Of a DNA stretch of 64,000 nt, positions 46,898 to 59,562 are shown one piece after another. A program made the translations under genes and the position numbers. Numbering within the stretch: position 1 is the first letter of the stretch; the number at the start of each line of letters is the position of its first letter. The notes below the pieces were generated by a model that worked only from the letters and a program-made list of their open reading frames with translations, made no database searches and was not told the origin of the DNA. Source of the DNA: Absidia repens (lineage: Eukaryota > Mucoromycota > Mucoromycetes > Mucorales > Cunninghamellaceae); the NCBI GenBank assembly GCA_002105175.1, contig MCGE01000008.1:1-64000 (forward strand). The letters run 5' to 3'.

Positions 46898-48026
46898 TTA
46901 GTCAAAGAGACCGAAGCCCATGTCCTAAAAAAAAAAAAAAAAAAAAGAATAAGTCAACATCTCATACCATCACTCAAATTCCATTTTGTCAAAAACTCAA
47001 TCCATTCTATCTCTTCTTACGTCATCTTCAGATTCTTCTTCTTCAGCAGCAGCTTCTTGAGGAGCGGCTTCAGCGGCACCAGCGGCAGCAACAGGGGCAG
47101 CAACGGCAAAGGCTTCAGGGTTTTCGAGGTATTCCTTGATCTTTTCAGAGCCAGCGAAGGTGTAGTCGGAAGCGACGGAGACAGCCAACAAGTTCTTGTA
47201 ACCGTTGATGAGAGAGTGAGGGACGGAAGCCAAGGTAGGGTAACCGACAGCCAAAGAGACAGCAGCGACTTGACGGATAGCAGCCAACAAGTTAGCAACC
47301 AATTGATCTTCTTCGACATCCAAGACTTCAGAGGAGAAGGTGGATCCATCGTCATAAACTTGGACAACAGCCATACCGTAGGTGAAGGGAGAGATACCCA
47401 ACATGTTCAACAAGGTAGCTTCGGAAGGACCAACACGTTCACCAGCAGTGACCAATTGAACATCAGAGACAATTTCAATGGTACCACGAGAAATCTTGGT
47501 AGGGATACCGAGAGCTTGGAAGAAAGAGGTCTTTCCGGGTTCCATACCAGTGTTACCACCGGGCACAATGACGTTGATGGGAGCAACGGCGTTGGCACGA
47601 GCAGGAGCAGCGACCTATTCATAATGTTCCCCCCAAAAAAAGAAATAAGTATCTTATTCAATATAACGAATCATTTGTAGACGAGAAGGGGGCGGGACGA
47701 AGTGGGGAGGCACTTACACGGTTGGAGAGAATCTTTTCACGGATTTCCTTCAAGTCACCATTGGTGAAAACGAAACCAATGTTACCCTTGACGTGGGGCA
47801 AAAGACGTTCGAATTCAGGACGTTCAGCAACAAAGGTCTTCAAGGCACGACGAACCATGGTGTTCTTACCCATAAGGACAACACCTTCACCACGGAGGGA
47901 GTGACGGATTTGGTGCATTTGGTTGGAGCTGACATTGTCAACATTGACAATGAAGATGGAGCTATAGGTGTCCAAGTATTCCTTGAGACGGAGGAAGTAG
48001 TTTTCTTTGGCTTCTCGCTTCGACAT
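46898..48026 (-). CDS. RPP0: 60S acidic ribosomal protein P0 (uL10)
   Basis: P0 anchors the P1/P2 stalk on the large ribosomal subunit and interacts with translation factors. Exons: 48026-47718, 47614-47021, 46924-46898; 309 residues, normal length. The rRNA-binding N-terminus has [37 protein letters not shown] and [17 protein letters not shown]; then [19 protein letters not shown] and [14 protein letters not shown]. An Ala/Glu-rich hinge leads to the universal stalk ending DMGFGLFD, encoded by a separate 27-nt last exon. The region upstream has a likely 5' UTR intron (donor near 48205, acceptor near 48065 on the minus strand). Codon use looks strongly biased (few rare codons), as expected for a highly expressed gene. 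Confidence 0.97.
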
Positions 48027-49203
48027 GATGTATAAACTGTTCGAGGACTTTTAAAGAAGATACTAGTAAAATAAAAATAGAAGCATAAAGAAAAGGTCAG
48101 CAATTCATTTATCCTCAATGATAAATCGATGATAAGGTAATAAATAGACAGATGGATGAATGAATGGGTGGATGGATGGATGGATGTGGGGGATGGGATA
48201 ACTTACAACAGGTAGAGAGGGGGAACAACGAAGTGAATAGCGATCTGGCATATATAAAAAAAAAAACGGCGGGGTTATAAACCAAAATCCCCTGAATGAA
48301 AAATCTGGCTGCTCATGCTGAAAGTTCCAAATTTTACACACAAAAATAAGATTATCCAAGACTATTCAATACGAAATAATGATTCGTTTTTCTGGTGCAA
48401 TAATATTCAAAAAAAAAAAAAAAACATATTGCAATACTGATGTGATGCGTTGATTTCATCTCTATTAGGAAAAGGCAACAGTAAAAGGCAAAAAATCAAA
48501 AAAACAAAACAAAAAACGGTTGAATACTTATATAAGCAGAATACGGACATATGTTTAATGAGTACGGTTTATTCACTTTCAACTGGGATGAAGTGTAAAT
48601 GATTTGAGACGGTGACAAAATAAAATTGCACTTTGTCTTCATTTAAACCTAAGAAAATTGTAAGCAGATACAACTGGATAATAAATAAGACACAAGACAC
48701 CAAAGCATTGCATTTGTTCAGCCAAAAACTGACTGTAATTGCATGATTGACCATGCAATATCTCCAACATAGATCAAGCCTTCCTTTTTCTTTTCTTATT
48801 TGTTTGCTTTTGTGCCATTATTATACTCATCAACTTTTTTTTTTATTATTATTATTATGGTATTCACGTCCCCCCCCCAACACACCATAGCTTTCCCGAT
48901 TCATCAGATGCCCCGCACCAAAAAAGATCCCCTTAGTAGTTCCCATAGATAGATAGACAAATATAAAAAAATCCAAATAAAGTCTGTATAATTATTATAA
49001 AAGACAAATTATCATGTGTTTATTTATAAGACAATCATATCTAGCTGAAGTAGTCAGTGGAAAGATAATAATAAAAAGAGGGGATGTAAAATAGAGGTTT
49101 ATTGATGTAAAGATATCATGAGACAAAATAATAATAATTGGGAACAGGAAAAGAGTCAAAGAGACGATGCATTGTTGAAGTGTTTGACAGTAAATAATCC
49201 AAT
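48027..49203. other. Intergenic region, P0 upstream and COX9 downstream
   Basis: Probable 5' UTR intron of the P0 gene (48065-48205), a GGAT-type microsatellite at about 48150-48190, a poly(A) tract at 48411-48424 and T-rich DNA near 48835-48870. A minus-strand frame at 48569-48754 (hydrophobic middle part) is not recognised. No gene is supported. Confidence 0.5.
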
Positions 49204-49371
49204 TTAGTTCTTGCTAGCTTCCAGCTTGGCATAGTAGGCATCGCGGCGTTGGACGTTGGGTACATGGTAAAGATTCCACCAAGCGGCACCACCAGCGGCA
49301 CCAAGAGTGAGGGAGATGGTGAGATCCTTGATGAAAAGGTTGCGAAGTTTACCGGTGATAGGAGCAATCAT
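49204..49371 (-). CDS. COX9: Cytochrome c oxidase subunit VIIa-like (COX9)
   Basis: A tiny nuclear-encoded subunit of mitochondrial complex IV. The single exon encodes 55 residues, starting MIAPITGKLRNLFIKDL and ending in a charged tail, YAKLEASKN. It matches yeast Cox9, which also begins MTIAPITG and has one membrane helix: here the hydrophobic, Gly/Ala-rich stretch SLTLGAAGGAAWWNL, followed by a HVPNVQRRDAYYAKL helix. The WW pair after the helix is another family mark. No presequence is needed for this subunit. A TGACGTC site lies at about 49459, upstream. Confidence 0.88.
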   Translation of the reverse strand: MIAPITGKLRNLFIKDLTISLTLGAAGGAAWWNLYHVPNVQRRDAYYAKLEASKN

Positions 49372-50543
49372 TGTATTGAGTGAGAGAGTAGGGAGGGTAA
49401 AAAAAAAAGAAATAAAAAATTATGTTTTGTCATGGTGCCTAGCTGTTTTGACCAGCGTGTGACGTCCGAACGGGATTTCAATTTCACGAGACACTGTTGA
49501 GCTCTGTGCTTCGTTAATGACTTCAATTTGGGACAAAAACCACACCACTAACCCACTGAACCTCATAAAACAGAAAAACAGTATAAAATGCTCACTGCGT
49601 ATGTAATATTGTGATCGAGAATTTTTCTTTTAACTCATCATCTTGATTTTTTCGTTTTGGACGAGCGGACTTTAGATATTGCAAATTTACCTAGAGTTCA
49701 TACTATATAGTACTGTATGTACCGTAGATAAATCATCAATTCATATTATTTCATTGGCGAATAATATGCAAGGAAATATAGCATTATTTTGACTTTATAT
49801 ATATATATATATATATATCAAAGCCATCAATGCCAAACATCCTCAATTTATATTAGCCTTTCCATTATAGTCTGCTGAGCTGCTTTATCTTTTCATTGAG
49901 TGCAAAACTGAGGAAGGTCCAGCTAGTGTGCCTGATTTTTCAGGCCCAAGCCAAGAGGCGGAGTTTATTACGAAGCGTTGTGATTTCGGGCAAGAAAAGA
50001 TAACGCGAATATCAAGAGTAATTTCTTTGAGCCATTTGTACTAAACTATTATTATCACTGGTTTTTTTTTGGGAAGTTGTACCATATATCACTTTCGTTT
50101 GGGTTCCCCGCCATGATCAAAACCTAATTCCCCCAATAACATAACATCTAATCTACAATAGGAAACAGATTTCTCTGAGAATTTTCCCAAAGACATGAGC
50201 TCTTGATTTCAAAAAAAAATTGGAAGTTAGTATCATAGAATTTATATAAAATTGTGTAAATAAAAATTGTCTGTATTTTTATAAATCATTTGTTCTATTA
50301 TACCATGGCAGTAATAAATGAAAAACCCAGTAAAATCGTTTTCGGAAACGGCACCGAAGATGACGATTTCGAACACCGCCAAAACTCTACATTTCCGGTG
50401 CTGTACCTTTTTCTTTTTTTTTTTTCCTTTCATTCATTTTTTCCTATTGATCCATACCCCATCGTCCATTTTACGTTTTATTTTACTTTTTGTATAAAAT
50501 AAACTTCCATACCTCCGCCTATATATCGAAGAAATCAAAAATC
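49372..50543. other. Intergenic region between COX9 and DNM1
   Basis: Divergent promoters of the COX9-like and DNM1 genes. A TGACGTC (CRE-like) site is at about 49459-49465, and there is an AT-repeat at 49796-49818. No gene found. Confidence 0.5.
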
Positions 50544-53342
50544 ATGGATGACCTTATACAACTGACCAACAAGTTACAAACGGTGATGTCTTCCATCAAT
50601 GCACATGAAACGCTTCCGTTACCTCAAATAGTGGTAGTTGGCAGTCAGTCATCTGGCAAATCCTCAGTACTGGAAACTATTGTGCAACGGGACTTCCTCC
50701 CCCGTGGTAGTGGTATTGTGACTCGGCGGCCGCTCGTGCTTCAACTAATCACCATTCGCAAACCAGACTCTGTCGAATATGGTGAATTTCTTCACACACA
50801 AGATAAGAAATTTTTCGACTTTGGTGATATTCGCAGGGAAATTGAACGCGAAACAAGTCGTTTGGCCGGTGACAACAAGGGTATTTCTCATATGCCAATC
50901 CATCTTCGTATCTACTCTCCTAAAGTGCTGACATTAACTCTAGTGGATTTACCAGGGTTGACAAAGGTAATTCAGGTAGAGAGGGCTGGAATACACAGTA
51001 ATATATTGACTCAATACAATTCTCTCATAACTTTTGCTCTTCGTTCAACTAGCTTCCTATAGGTAAGAATTAGTAAATTTATCAAACCTATCAGTAGGTT
51101 CTTATTAACCTCCCGCCTTTTTTTTTTTTTTAAGGTGATCAACCTACTGACATCGAAAAACAAATTCGGAATCTACTGATGAGTTATATCACCAAGTCAA
51201 ACAGGTAAGAAGGTCCCCTATCTTGTCATCCATGTTATATATTTTCATACTGATGGGCATGAAATGTAATTGATAGTATCATTCTAGCGGTGACTCCAGC
51301 AAACATGGATTTGGTCAATTCTGACAGCTTGAAGTTGGCTAGACAAGTGGATCCTGAGGGTAAAATATTATGCATAGGATGTATGAAGTAAAAAATAGGC
51401 TTCTCACTGACCTTTATTTTTTTTTAACAAAATTTAAGGTAGAAGGACAATTGGTGTCTTGACAAAATTGGACCTGATGGATGCTGGAACAAATGCACTG
51501 GATATACTTTCAGGGCGATCATACCCTTTGAAGCTAGGATTTATTGGTATTGTGAATCGAAGTCAACAAGATATCTTGACCAACAAACCTATGGCGGATG
51601 CCCTCAAATCCGAAAATGATTTTTTTAGACAACACTCATCCTACCGTGCCATTGCCTCAAGATGTGGTACTCAATATCTCACCAAACAACTGAATCAAAT
51701 TCTATTCAACCATATCAAGGACACACTTCCAGAATTGCGAACTAAACTCAGCTCCCTGATCAGTCAAACGCAGCATGAACTTGCTCAGTATGGGGATCCT
51801 GTTTTGACAACTGGCACAATGCATAGGGTAAAAAAAAAAAAAATGAAATAGCGGGCGACAGATAATAGGCTGTTGACTAATAGATGTTTTGCAGGGATCG
51901 TTGATTTTGAGATTATTGACCAAATTTGCCAATGATTTTGTTGCTGCTATTGACGGAACATCGTCTGAAATGTCAACCAAAGAACTGTAAGTACAAAAGA
52001 AAAATTTCCCGGGCTGAAGTAGTGACTAACGCGGCATTTTATTTATTTATTGTTTAGTTGTGGTGGGGCTCGGGTCTACTATATATTCAACAATGTCTTT
52101 GGAAATGCTCTTAACGCCATACCTCCTTGTACAAACTTGACCAATAACGATATACGAACCGCCATCCGCAACTCTACTGGTCCCAGGCCTTCTTTGTTTG
52201 TACCGGAAATTGCTTTTGATCTCCTTGTGAAACCCCAAATCAAGCTACTGGAGACCCCTAGTTTACGATGCGTCGAACTCGTATACGAGGAATTGATGAA
52301 GATTTGTCATTATTCTGGTAACAAGGTAAGAATTGTATATGTATGTTAATAATTGCTAACATTTTATGTATTAATACTATCTAGGAACTAATGCGATACC
52401 CAAAATTACATGCGAAATTAGTGGAAGTGGTTGCTGAATTGTTACGGGAAAGACTATCACCTACTTCGACCTATGTAGAAAGCCTCATTGCCATTGAACG
52501 CGCTTATATCAATACCAATCATCCTGATTTTATGGGTGCCGCCGGTGCCATGTCAAACCTGGAATCCGAATCAAGAAAAAACAAAAAGCAAGAAACCAGC
52601 AAACGTAGACTCACACGGCAATCCAGTATGAATAGTGTATCCTCTGCCGTTCGTGCCAATGGAGCGTTCATAGACGATGACAGCAAATCAATAACCACCA
52701 TCACCGACAATTTAGCAGTAGCCGAAGAAAACGGACATCCTACACAACATGACTCTTTCCTCAATTATTTTTTTGGAGGAGCAGGAAAGGCAGATAGACC
52801 AGCTTTGGGGCCAACATCTGAAACGACAAATGGATCGTATCAACACCATGCACCTACGTTGTCTGTCAGCAGTTTGATGGAACATGAAATCGAAAAAAAA
52901 ATGGAATATGCGACCATTCAAAATGGCAATGATGGAGAGTCAATGTATCCTACATCTGATCGGGAAGAGATAGAAACACAACTGATCCGTAAGTAACATA
53001 TGAAAAAAAGGGGGGAGGGCGGGGGCGGCAAATCAAGATAGCGACAATATATTTATGCATATTATTCTTTTTCTCCACCCGTTTCCAGGAACCTTGATTT
53101 CCAATTACTTCAATATTGTTCGGAAGAATATACAAGACTTGGTACCGAAATCTATCATGCATTTATTGGTAAATTATTCCAGGGAATCTGTACAAAATCG
53201 ATTGGTGACTTCTTTATACAAACGCGAATTATTTGATGAACTATTACAAGAGGACGAAGCCATGGCCACGGAACGATCAAAATGCAAGCAACTATTAGAC
53301 GTGTATAAGCAAGCCTTTGAAATTGTGAATACAGCGGTTTGA
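50544..53342 (+). CDS. DNM1: Dynamin-related GTPase, DNM1/DRP1 family
   Basis: Mechanochemical GTPase that constricts mitochondria and peroxisomes in fission. Exons: 50544-50966, 51053-51062, 51135-51204, 51277-51359, 51439-51827, 51895-51986, 52058-52325, 52385-52988, 53089-53342; 730 residues. G1 is [13 protein letters not shown]2 includes TRRPL, G3 is DLPGLTK, and G4 is [17 protein letters not shown] and the middle/GED regions ([56 protein letters not shown]) are standard. A 150-residue Ser/Asn-rich variable insert (B-insert-like, with a [11 protein letters not shown] block seen in Dnm1) precedes the C-terminal GED. The family assignment could also be Vps1, but this YFFG-type insert and the overall likeness favour Dnm1. 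Exon 2 is a 10-nt microexon. Confidence 0.93.
51053..51062 (+). other. 10-nt microexon of DNM1
   Basis: Between ACTAG and GTAAGAAT lies CTTCCTATAG, encoding L P I plus the first base of Gly. Without it the conserved TK-LPIGDQP dynamin motif is broken and the frame lost. The flanking introns are 50967-51052 and 51063-51134. Confidence 0.85.
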
Positions 53343-53430
53343 TAGTGTCGTCAGTGCTAGTTTGACGTATCAATACGTAGTATTAGATTAGTATTTAGCG
53401 ATTTAAATAGTTTGTAATTGTCCCTATAGT

Positions 53431-53436
53431 AATAAA
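53431..53436 (+). terminator. AATAAA polyadenylation signal of DNM1
   Basis: AATAAA about 90 nt after the stop, preceded by GTAGTATTAGATTAGTATTTAG. Confidence 0.6.
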
Positions 53437-54262
53437 AAACATGTCCTGCTGTTATGCGTGGAATTTTTATTTATTTTATTTTTACACTGATATTGATGTC
53501 ATTTGTATAGCTCTCCCGTACAGGGTCGACATTTAGAGTCAATCAACAATTGGTGTGACGTCTACTAAAAAACGGAGTTACGTTGGTTAGTGGATTATAG
53601 ACACTTGGTTTGCCAATAAATTAGTACATTTTAGAATTTTATTTTCTTACTTTTGGCTTCATATAGCGTGTATAAGTATACATATATACATCTTTAATAA
53701 TATTTCTCATCATTTGTTGCTATAATTTCAGCACTTATCATTAGCAGGGCCCAACTATGAGTGCTTTTTTTTTTTTTTTTTTTTTGAACAATCACCAGAA
53801 GTAGGTAATACTGTTGGATGCTTTTATTGAACCATGATATACATGTAGTTTTGTATGGGAACTTCGGAGTATCATATTTATTATCTCGTTTTTACCATAC
53901 TTCCGTTATACAAGAAACCAAGATCAACATGATGGCAGCTTTATTTATACTTCTTGGGACACAAAGTACCATTATTCATGCACAAGGCAGTCGTCACGGG
54001 AAAGTTCACCGAGAAGTCCGAAGAAACGTGAAGATTCTTAAGTTCAGTTGTGTTTTTAAGAAACATGTACCCTTGTGCGACTGTCACTCCCCAAAACATG
54101 CACGCATCTTGGGCACGCTAAAAAAAAAAAACCTCCCCCTAATTTTTCAGTCCGCTCTTTCTTTTTTTTTTTTTTTTTTTTTTTTTTTCCTTTTCCTAGT
54201 TTCCGTTACTTTTCTCCATTTGCACCAATACAAAAACGAAGAACGACACCTTTACTAGCATT
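53437..54262. other. Intergenic region before the arrestin gene
   Basis: T tracts at 53766-53785 and 54163-54188 and a C/T-rich leader. An overlapping frame at 53818-54258 is broken by the T tract and looks like chance. No gene supported. Confidence 0.5.
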
Positions 54263-57114
54263 ATGAAAGACGGCTTCAAGTCCATCACGATTGAACCATT
54301 CAATGGATATCTCGACTTTCAAGGACCTATCAATCCACAGAAACCTACAAACAACCTGGTTCTCAAAGGTGATATACATTTACACCTCAGCAAAGCGATT
54401 AAGGTGAAACGTGCAGCAATCAAATTCGTTGGATCAAGTCGTGTATGCCACAAAAACACACTTGATGTTGTTGATATCAGTACTCCTATTCTTCCAAAAC
54501 TGAAGACGCAACTCTTCTCTTCTACAACGATTCTTGGACCTGGTCTAGTGATATTGCCTTGGGAAATGGAAATCCCCAACATATACCCTTGCAGTGTGAT
54601 GATAAAACGTGCTAGCATATCCTACAAGATTGAACTCTCCATCTCTATGGGCCTCCATCGAACAGTCACTGCTGAATATCCTATTGTTATAAAAAGGTAT
54701 TTGATCCCTTGTCTCGAAGTTGCTCCTCTGGTTCCCACGAAGCTTTACACCAAAACCATCTCTACAAAATTCCACTATGAAATCGATGCTCCACGGATCG
54801 TCTGCACTGCTCAACAAACTATTCCTATTGCTATCAAACTCTTGACTATTGGCACTCACAAGCCTGTTCTCAGCGTACGGACTCAAATGATTCAGGTGGA
54901 ACTATACAGGTAAGACCAAATCAAATAGTATATATGCATATGTATCGATCAATCATATACTGACTTCTTTATTACTGAATTTCTTCTAGGTGTAATACAC
55001 TCCCTAAAACTGATGCTGATATGACCAAGTTCAAGACGCAGTTGCTAGGACAAAAGAATACATCATCAACCGCCTCAAGAAAAGGGGAATCCAGCAAATA
55101 TGCAAAATATACCAAACGTACATCACCAGCAATTATTCATACCCTTGACGAAACGCAACCTATCTCCTCGAATCAGCCTTTATTGGTACGACACCCCCTT
55201 GTTGAATATCTGACGTTGGGCTTAGAATCTCCTTTAGCAGCTATCTATCATCAATTAGAAATCACCTTTCAGTTTGGCGCCAAATTCGAAGATGTTCGTG
55301 CCAAGGTTCCAATTTTGGTTGCCTCTGCTGGTCCTTCTCCAGTATCAGCACTCCCACAAACAACTTCTGCGAATGGTAAGCAACAACAGTCTCTCCCTTT
55401 GGCGCTGTATCCCTTCGAGAAAATACCAGTGATGGAACCCTTATTTGTTATGGATGAAAGTCGACTTGATTATCACCACACAGCCAGTCTCAGAACGCCA
55501 ACCCCAACACCGTCATCAACCAGCAGTACTGATCCTACCATAGTGGACGACGACGAAGTAGCAGGATATCTGGAGATCATAGCGAATTATCGGAAACGAA
55601 TGCGTGAAGATGGACTACTTTCTCGAAACAACAATAACAACAACATTGACGAGAACCCCACACAAATACAATCAACTGCTCAATTGTTACGTCGCACTCG
55701 CTCAGCAGATTTGATGATTGACACGCTAGCTATCGGTAATACTAGTGAACCTAAGAAGGTAGCCAACAACAACTCGTTACTGAAAATTCCACAACAAAGT
55801 CGACACCAACGGCAAATCAACAATTCCATTGTACCAGCTCACAACAAATCAACCTTTGTCAATCCTATCAACAGTATACCAAGGCACCTCCAGGAAAAAC
55901 ATACGATAAATGGAAGTAACGGCGCCAGCAGCAACACCAACACCAGTACAGAAATGTCATCTGGTATGTGGCCGCGACCTGGTACCAAAATACCCCAGCA
56001 ATGGCGGCGGCGAAGTAGTAGCCAACCGTATTCATCTATCGACGCCATTCCACCACGACCAGCAAAAGATCCCAAACGTCTCTTGGCATATACATCCATG
56101 GCACCAGCGGGAAAATCACCATTACAACATCAAGGATGCTTACGAACAATGGCAGCAGGATCCGCAGCAAGCCGGGCTTTATATCCACCAGAATCGGCGA
56201 CGCTAGACGATCATAGCAACAGCAGCAGCAACAACCACAACGACTTCGGTGAGACATCTACTACTGAAGCGTCGGAATCCTCCTCATGCACATCATCAAT
56301 ATCCTCATCCTCTTATATAGAATCATGCCAAAGCAGCATTTCGCCACCGGACTCTTTTATCTACGATCCTCAGTCTCGACCTAGCTCACCTGCATTCTCA
56401 CCTGCCCCGGGCTTACCGTCCTCCACCCCACTTCGACCTCAAAACGCCAATCCCGTTGCACTATTAGAGGAATCGTTTGTGCCTTCTCCTGGAAGCTTGG
56501 CATCGACTCCAGTGACATCGCATCATAATTTAACGGACGCATTATCCGCTCGACAACAGCACAGGGCATCATTACAGTACACCCAAGGATTTACTCGCAA
56601 TGGTGGCAGCAGCAGCAACAGCACCTGTTGTAGGAACCCTAGGTCGTCAGATATGATGTCGGTAATCTCAACCACACAATCCTCCGTCTTGGACCCGGAC
56701 GAAGATATCATTCAAATGATGGAGGCGATGGAAATTCAATACAGACACCATCTTGAACAAAAACGGTTACTGGAACAACACTACACTTATGCGGAATTAC
56801 CGCCCATACCAACGAACATGTCTTCGTCTTCCTCCTCCTCAGCGACACCATCACTACCAATGCACCACCACCAACTTCAGACATTTGATCGACCCACTAC
56901 GATGTACTTTGGCGATGAAAGCAGCGAATACAGCGAAGATGAATCGAGTGGGGTGAATGATGGCGATGACGATAGTGATTATGATGACAGCACTACCGAC
57001 TCCACCAGCACCAACAACAATTCCAACACGAAAGGATTGCCATTCCAAGAGCTCCCTGCCAATGAACCAGTATGTTTATGTCCGAAACATGGGGTGGTTG
57101 TAGCACGCAGGTGA
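54263..57114 (+). CDS. Alpha-arrestin-like protein with long disordered tail
   Basis: Fungal alpha-arrestins recruit Rsp5/Nedd4 ligases to membrane transporters. Exons: 54263-54909 and 54990-57114; 923 residues. The first about 215 residues fit the arrestin N-terminal fold: a beta-rich YLDFQGPI start, IHLHLSKAIKVKRAAIKFVGSS and FSSTTILGPG, PWEMEIP and IPIAIKLLTIGT. Another arrestin-C-like block is near residues 275-325 (YLTLGLESPLAAIYHQLEIT, FQFGAKF). The rest is Ser/Thr/Asn-rich with poly-Gln, Pro and acidic runs. A PPxY-type motif is not obvious: PPESATL and PLPMHHH occur, and ELPPIPTN; an adaptor of the ligase could substitute. The function is inferred from the fold. Confidence 0.8.
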
Positions 57115-58139
57115 TCGGAAACATAGCTTTATTTTATCAATATTATTTATCTTCTTGTATTATTATTATTTTATTTATATATATATATTTTCATTTGTTT
57201 ATCTATTTTATTTTATTCTTCATCTAGAATACATATCATCAATGTTTTATAGTTTTTTTTATCTCTTACATTATAAATAAAAACCACCATTCTTCATCAT
57301 TTATCACTTTTTCATGTTTTTAGCAAGAGAGCTTAGAAGTAAACGAGGGATGTCATTCTGGACGTGTCATGTCTTAGTTAAAAAAAATTTTTTTTGTGTT
57401 TTTTTTTTATTATCATACATTGTGTCCTCGGGAATGTGCCACATTTATTACATCAATAATGTCTGGGTATATGCAGTATATTTAGTTTAGTAGGGTTATG
57501 CTAGTGACATCGACTAGGATGATTGACAGAGTTGGAATACTACGTTTCATATTAACTGACTTAGAGCAGTCAACCGGTCGCAAGGTGTCAAGGGGTGAAG
57601 AAAACAGTGTTAGAAAAGCTATAAAATAGTACGAAATGCTCTATATGGCGGCCACACACACAGTACGATCTAGATTGATATATATTATTAGTCAGTTCCC
57701 GGGACAGAGTTTAGGGGAAGTAGTAATAGTGGGTGAATTGAGCAAGTGTTTAATATGGCGCTCACAAAATAGCTACAATAGCGACATTGTATACAATGCT
57801 AGGAGTTAGAGGATGGTAATAAAAAGGCATATTTTATTGAAGTGTAGTGGGGATACTAGAACCGAAATGAGGGTTCATTGTATGAGGAATCTAATGGGAG
57901 GATCTATTTCGAGGAAGCAAGACGGAGACTAGTATGAGAATTTGAAGAACAGTTTATATTAATCTAAAAGAACGTTTGTAAAATAGAGCTAATTTACTGC
58001 ACAAGTCATGAGATGACTAAAGGAACAAATATTTTTGAAGCACAACAATGGTCAACAAAATTCAAAATGGGGGATGGTAGTAAAAAAAGAATCAACTGCA
58101 CAGGGAATGACTAAACTATTGGGTCATTTTAATTGGGGT

Positions 58140-58455
58140 AAGTAAAAAGAGATATATTTTTATTCAGATATAGATATAAACTATGGTCAAACTAACACTA
58201 AACTAAGCTAATGAAGGCTCTAAAAAGTCTACTGATAAAGCCTTCAGATCCTAGATCCAAAATGAAAGGGTTTCCCCATGCATGTTGTAATCCCTGAGCT
58301 GAAACCCCTTCTAAACTAGTCCTGATACAATTCTAGGTCCAAAATAACCCCATAGAAGTTGCAATGGTGAAGAAAAAGGAAGGAAAAAAAAAAGAAGAAA
58401 AAAAAAAAAGAAAGAGAGTAAAAAACTAAAAATAAATTTTCACGTGGGCGGAATT
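58140..58455 (-). repeat. Dispersed repeat family 1, copy E
   Basis: Nearly identical to copy B in the core (58195-58375), with the same CCCCATGCATGTTGTAATCC and AATAACCCCATAGAAGTT blocks. Its right edge is TTTTCACGTGGGCGG. On the minus strand it has the CACGTG start, core, TTTAGTGTTAGTTTGACC and an AATAAAAATATATC end. Related sub-units are found out to 57800. Confidence 0.85.
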
Positions 58456-58796
58456 TGAATGTTTTTGGTCTCATTATCAGCGTTTTTTTTTTTTTCCTTT
58501 TCTTCTTAGCATAATCAGATACATACAATATAATCAGTGTAATGACTCTTGTAATAATAGTAATTATTATTGTTCAATATTTTCCGCATCCTTTTCCCTT
58601 ATATTAATACCTTTGCAGATAAGATGGAACAACTTGTTTTAGGTAGCCCGCACTGTAGAATAGTTTGCCGCTCACAGTAAGATAGTTTGACCTTTTGATT
58701 GTATATACTAGCTTACCAGACGTTATATCGTACAGAAATATATGTACCCCCACTCCTGACATACTCCATATTTATCACTCCCTGGTCACCTCGCAC

Positions 58797-58890
58797 TTAG
58801 ATATGTATTTGTCATAGTATTACCATTAGACTGATTTACATAGGTCATTTAGTTACCATATTTAATACTTATATTTGAATAAATTATGTA
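58797..58890 (+). repeat. Dispersed repeat family 2, copy 2
   Basis: ATTTGTCATAGTATTACCAT, then TTTAGTTACC and TTTGAATAAATTATG. It matches 46545-46625 in order and spacing. Confidence 0.6.
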
Positions 58891-59562
58891 ATTGCCATTA
58901 TACTTTTGCATTTTTCTAAAGAAATGGTTATGTATCAGACGACATCAAGTCACGATTAGCGCCTCATTCACCTAAAAAAAATAGGGGTTAAAAGGAAAGT
59001 TTTATGAAAAATGATAGTGTCAGATGCATGATTGGCACACACAGGAAGGTATTTAGTTTACCTGCATAAGATTCGATTTTTCTTTCGGTAAATATCTGGA
59101 TGTTGCGATTCCTTGACACTTCAGCCAAAATCGACCCACTTCAAACGCTCATGACTTTATTTTATAAGATCAAAACCAAACCAACGACGTATCTGCACAC
59201 CTTTAACTTTATTATCATATCATATTACGTGTTCCAAAAAAAAAAAAATGCTACCACATACAAAAAAATCATGACCATTCTCTGTGAGACCCAGTTCTTT
59301 TTTACATTTTGGTACTATGTTGAACTACACCATGAATGCTTATCCAAATCAATTCAGTGTTACTACTATCAAATACCGTAACATAATTTCATTAAAAGTC
59401 AAAAAGTAATTGGAATGTAATCTAATCATTTCAAGGTTCTATGAATAATATGTATAATGGAACAAAGGAAGGGGTAAAATATGTGCAAGGAATGTATAAT
59501 AAAATTGAAGAATACAAAAAATTCACTATGTAGATAAACAAAGGAGAGGGGATTGAAGTAAT

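Larger units (their letters stand above)
57115..59562. other. 2.4-kb intergenic region with repeats
   Basis: The arrestin gene's AATAAA is at 57276-57281. The rest has copy E of repeat family 1 (58140-58455, with related sub-units from about 57800), a second-family repeat at 58797-58890, and AT-rich sequence. A plus-strand frame at 59100-59381 is not recognised. No gene supported. Confidence 0.5.

Noticed and set aside
48569..48754. Minus-strand ORF with a hydrophobic stretch
   Set aside because: No family resemblance, no upstream splice signals, in an AT-rich intergenic region.
53818..54258. Plus-strand ORF upstream of the arrestin gene
   Set aside because: Includes a long poly-Phe from a T tract and overlaps the likely leader; no domain seen.
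59100..59381. Plus-strand ORF of 93 codons
   Set aside because: Low-complexity, Lys run from poly(A); no neighbouring exons or motif.
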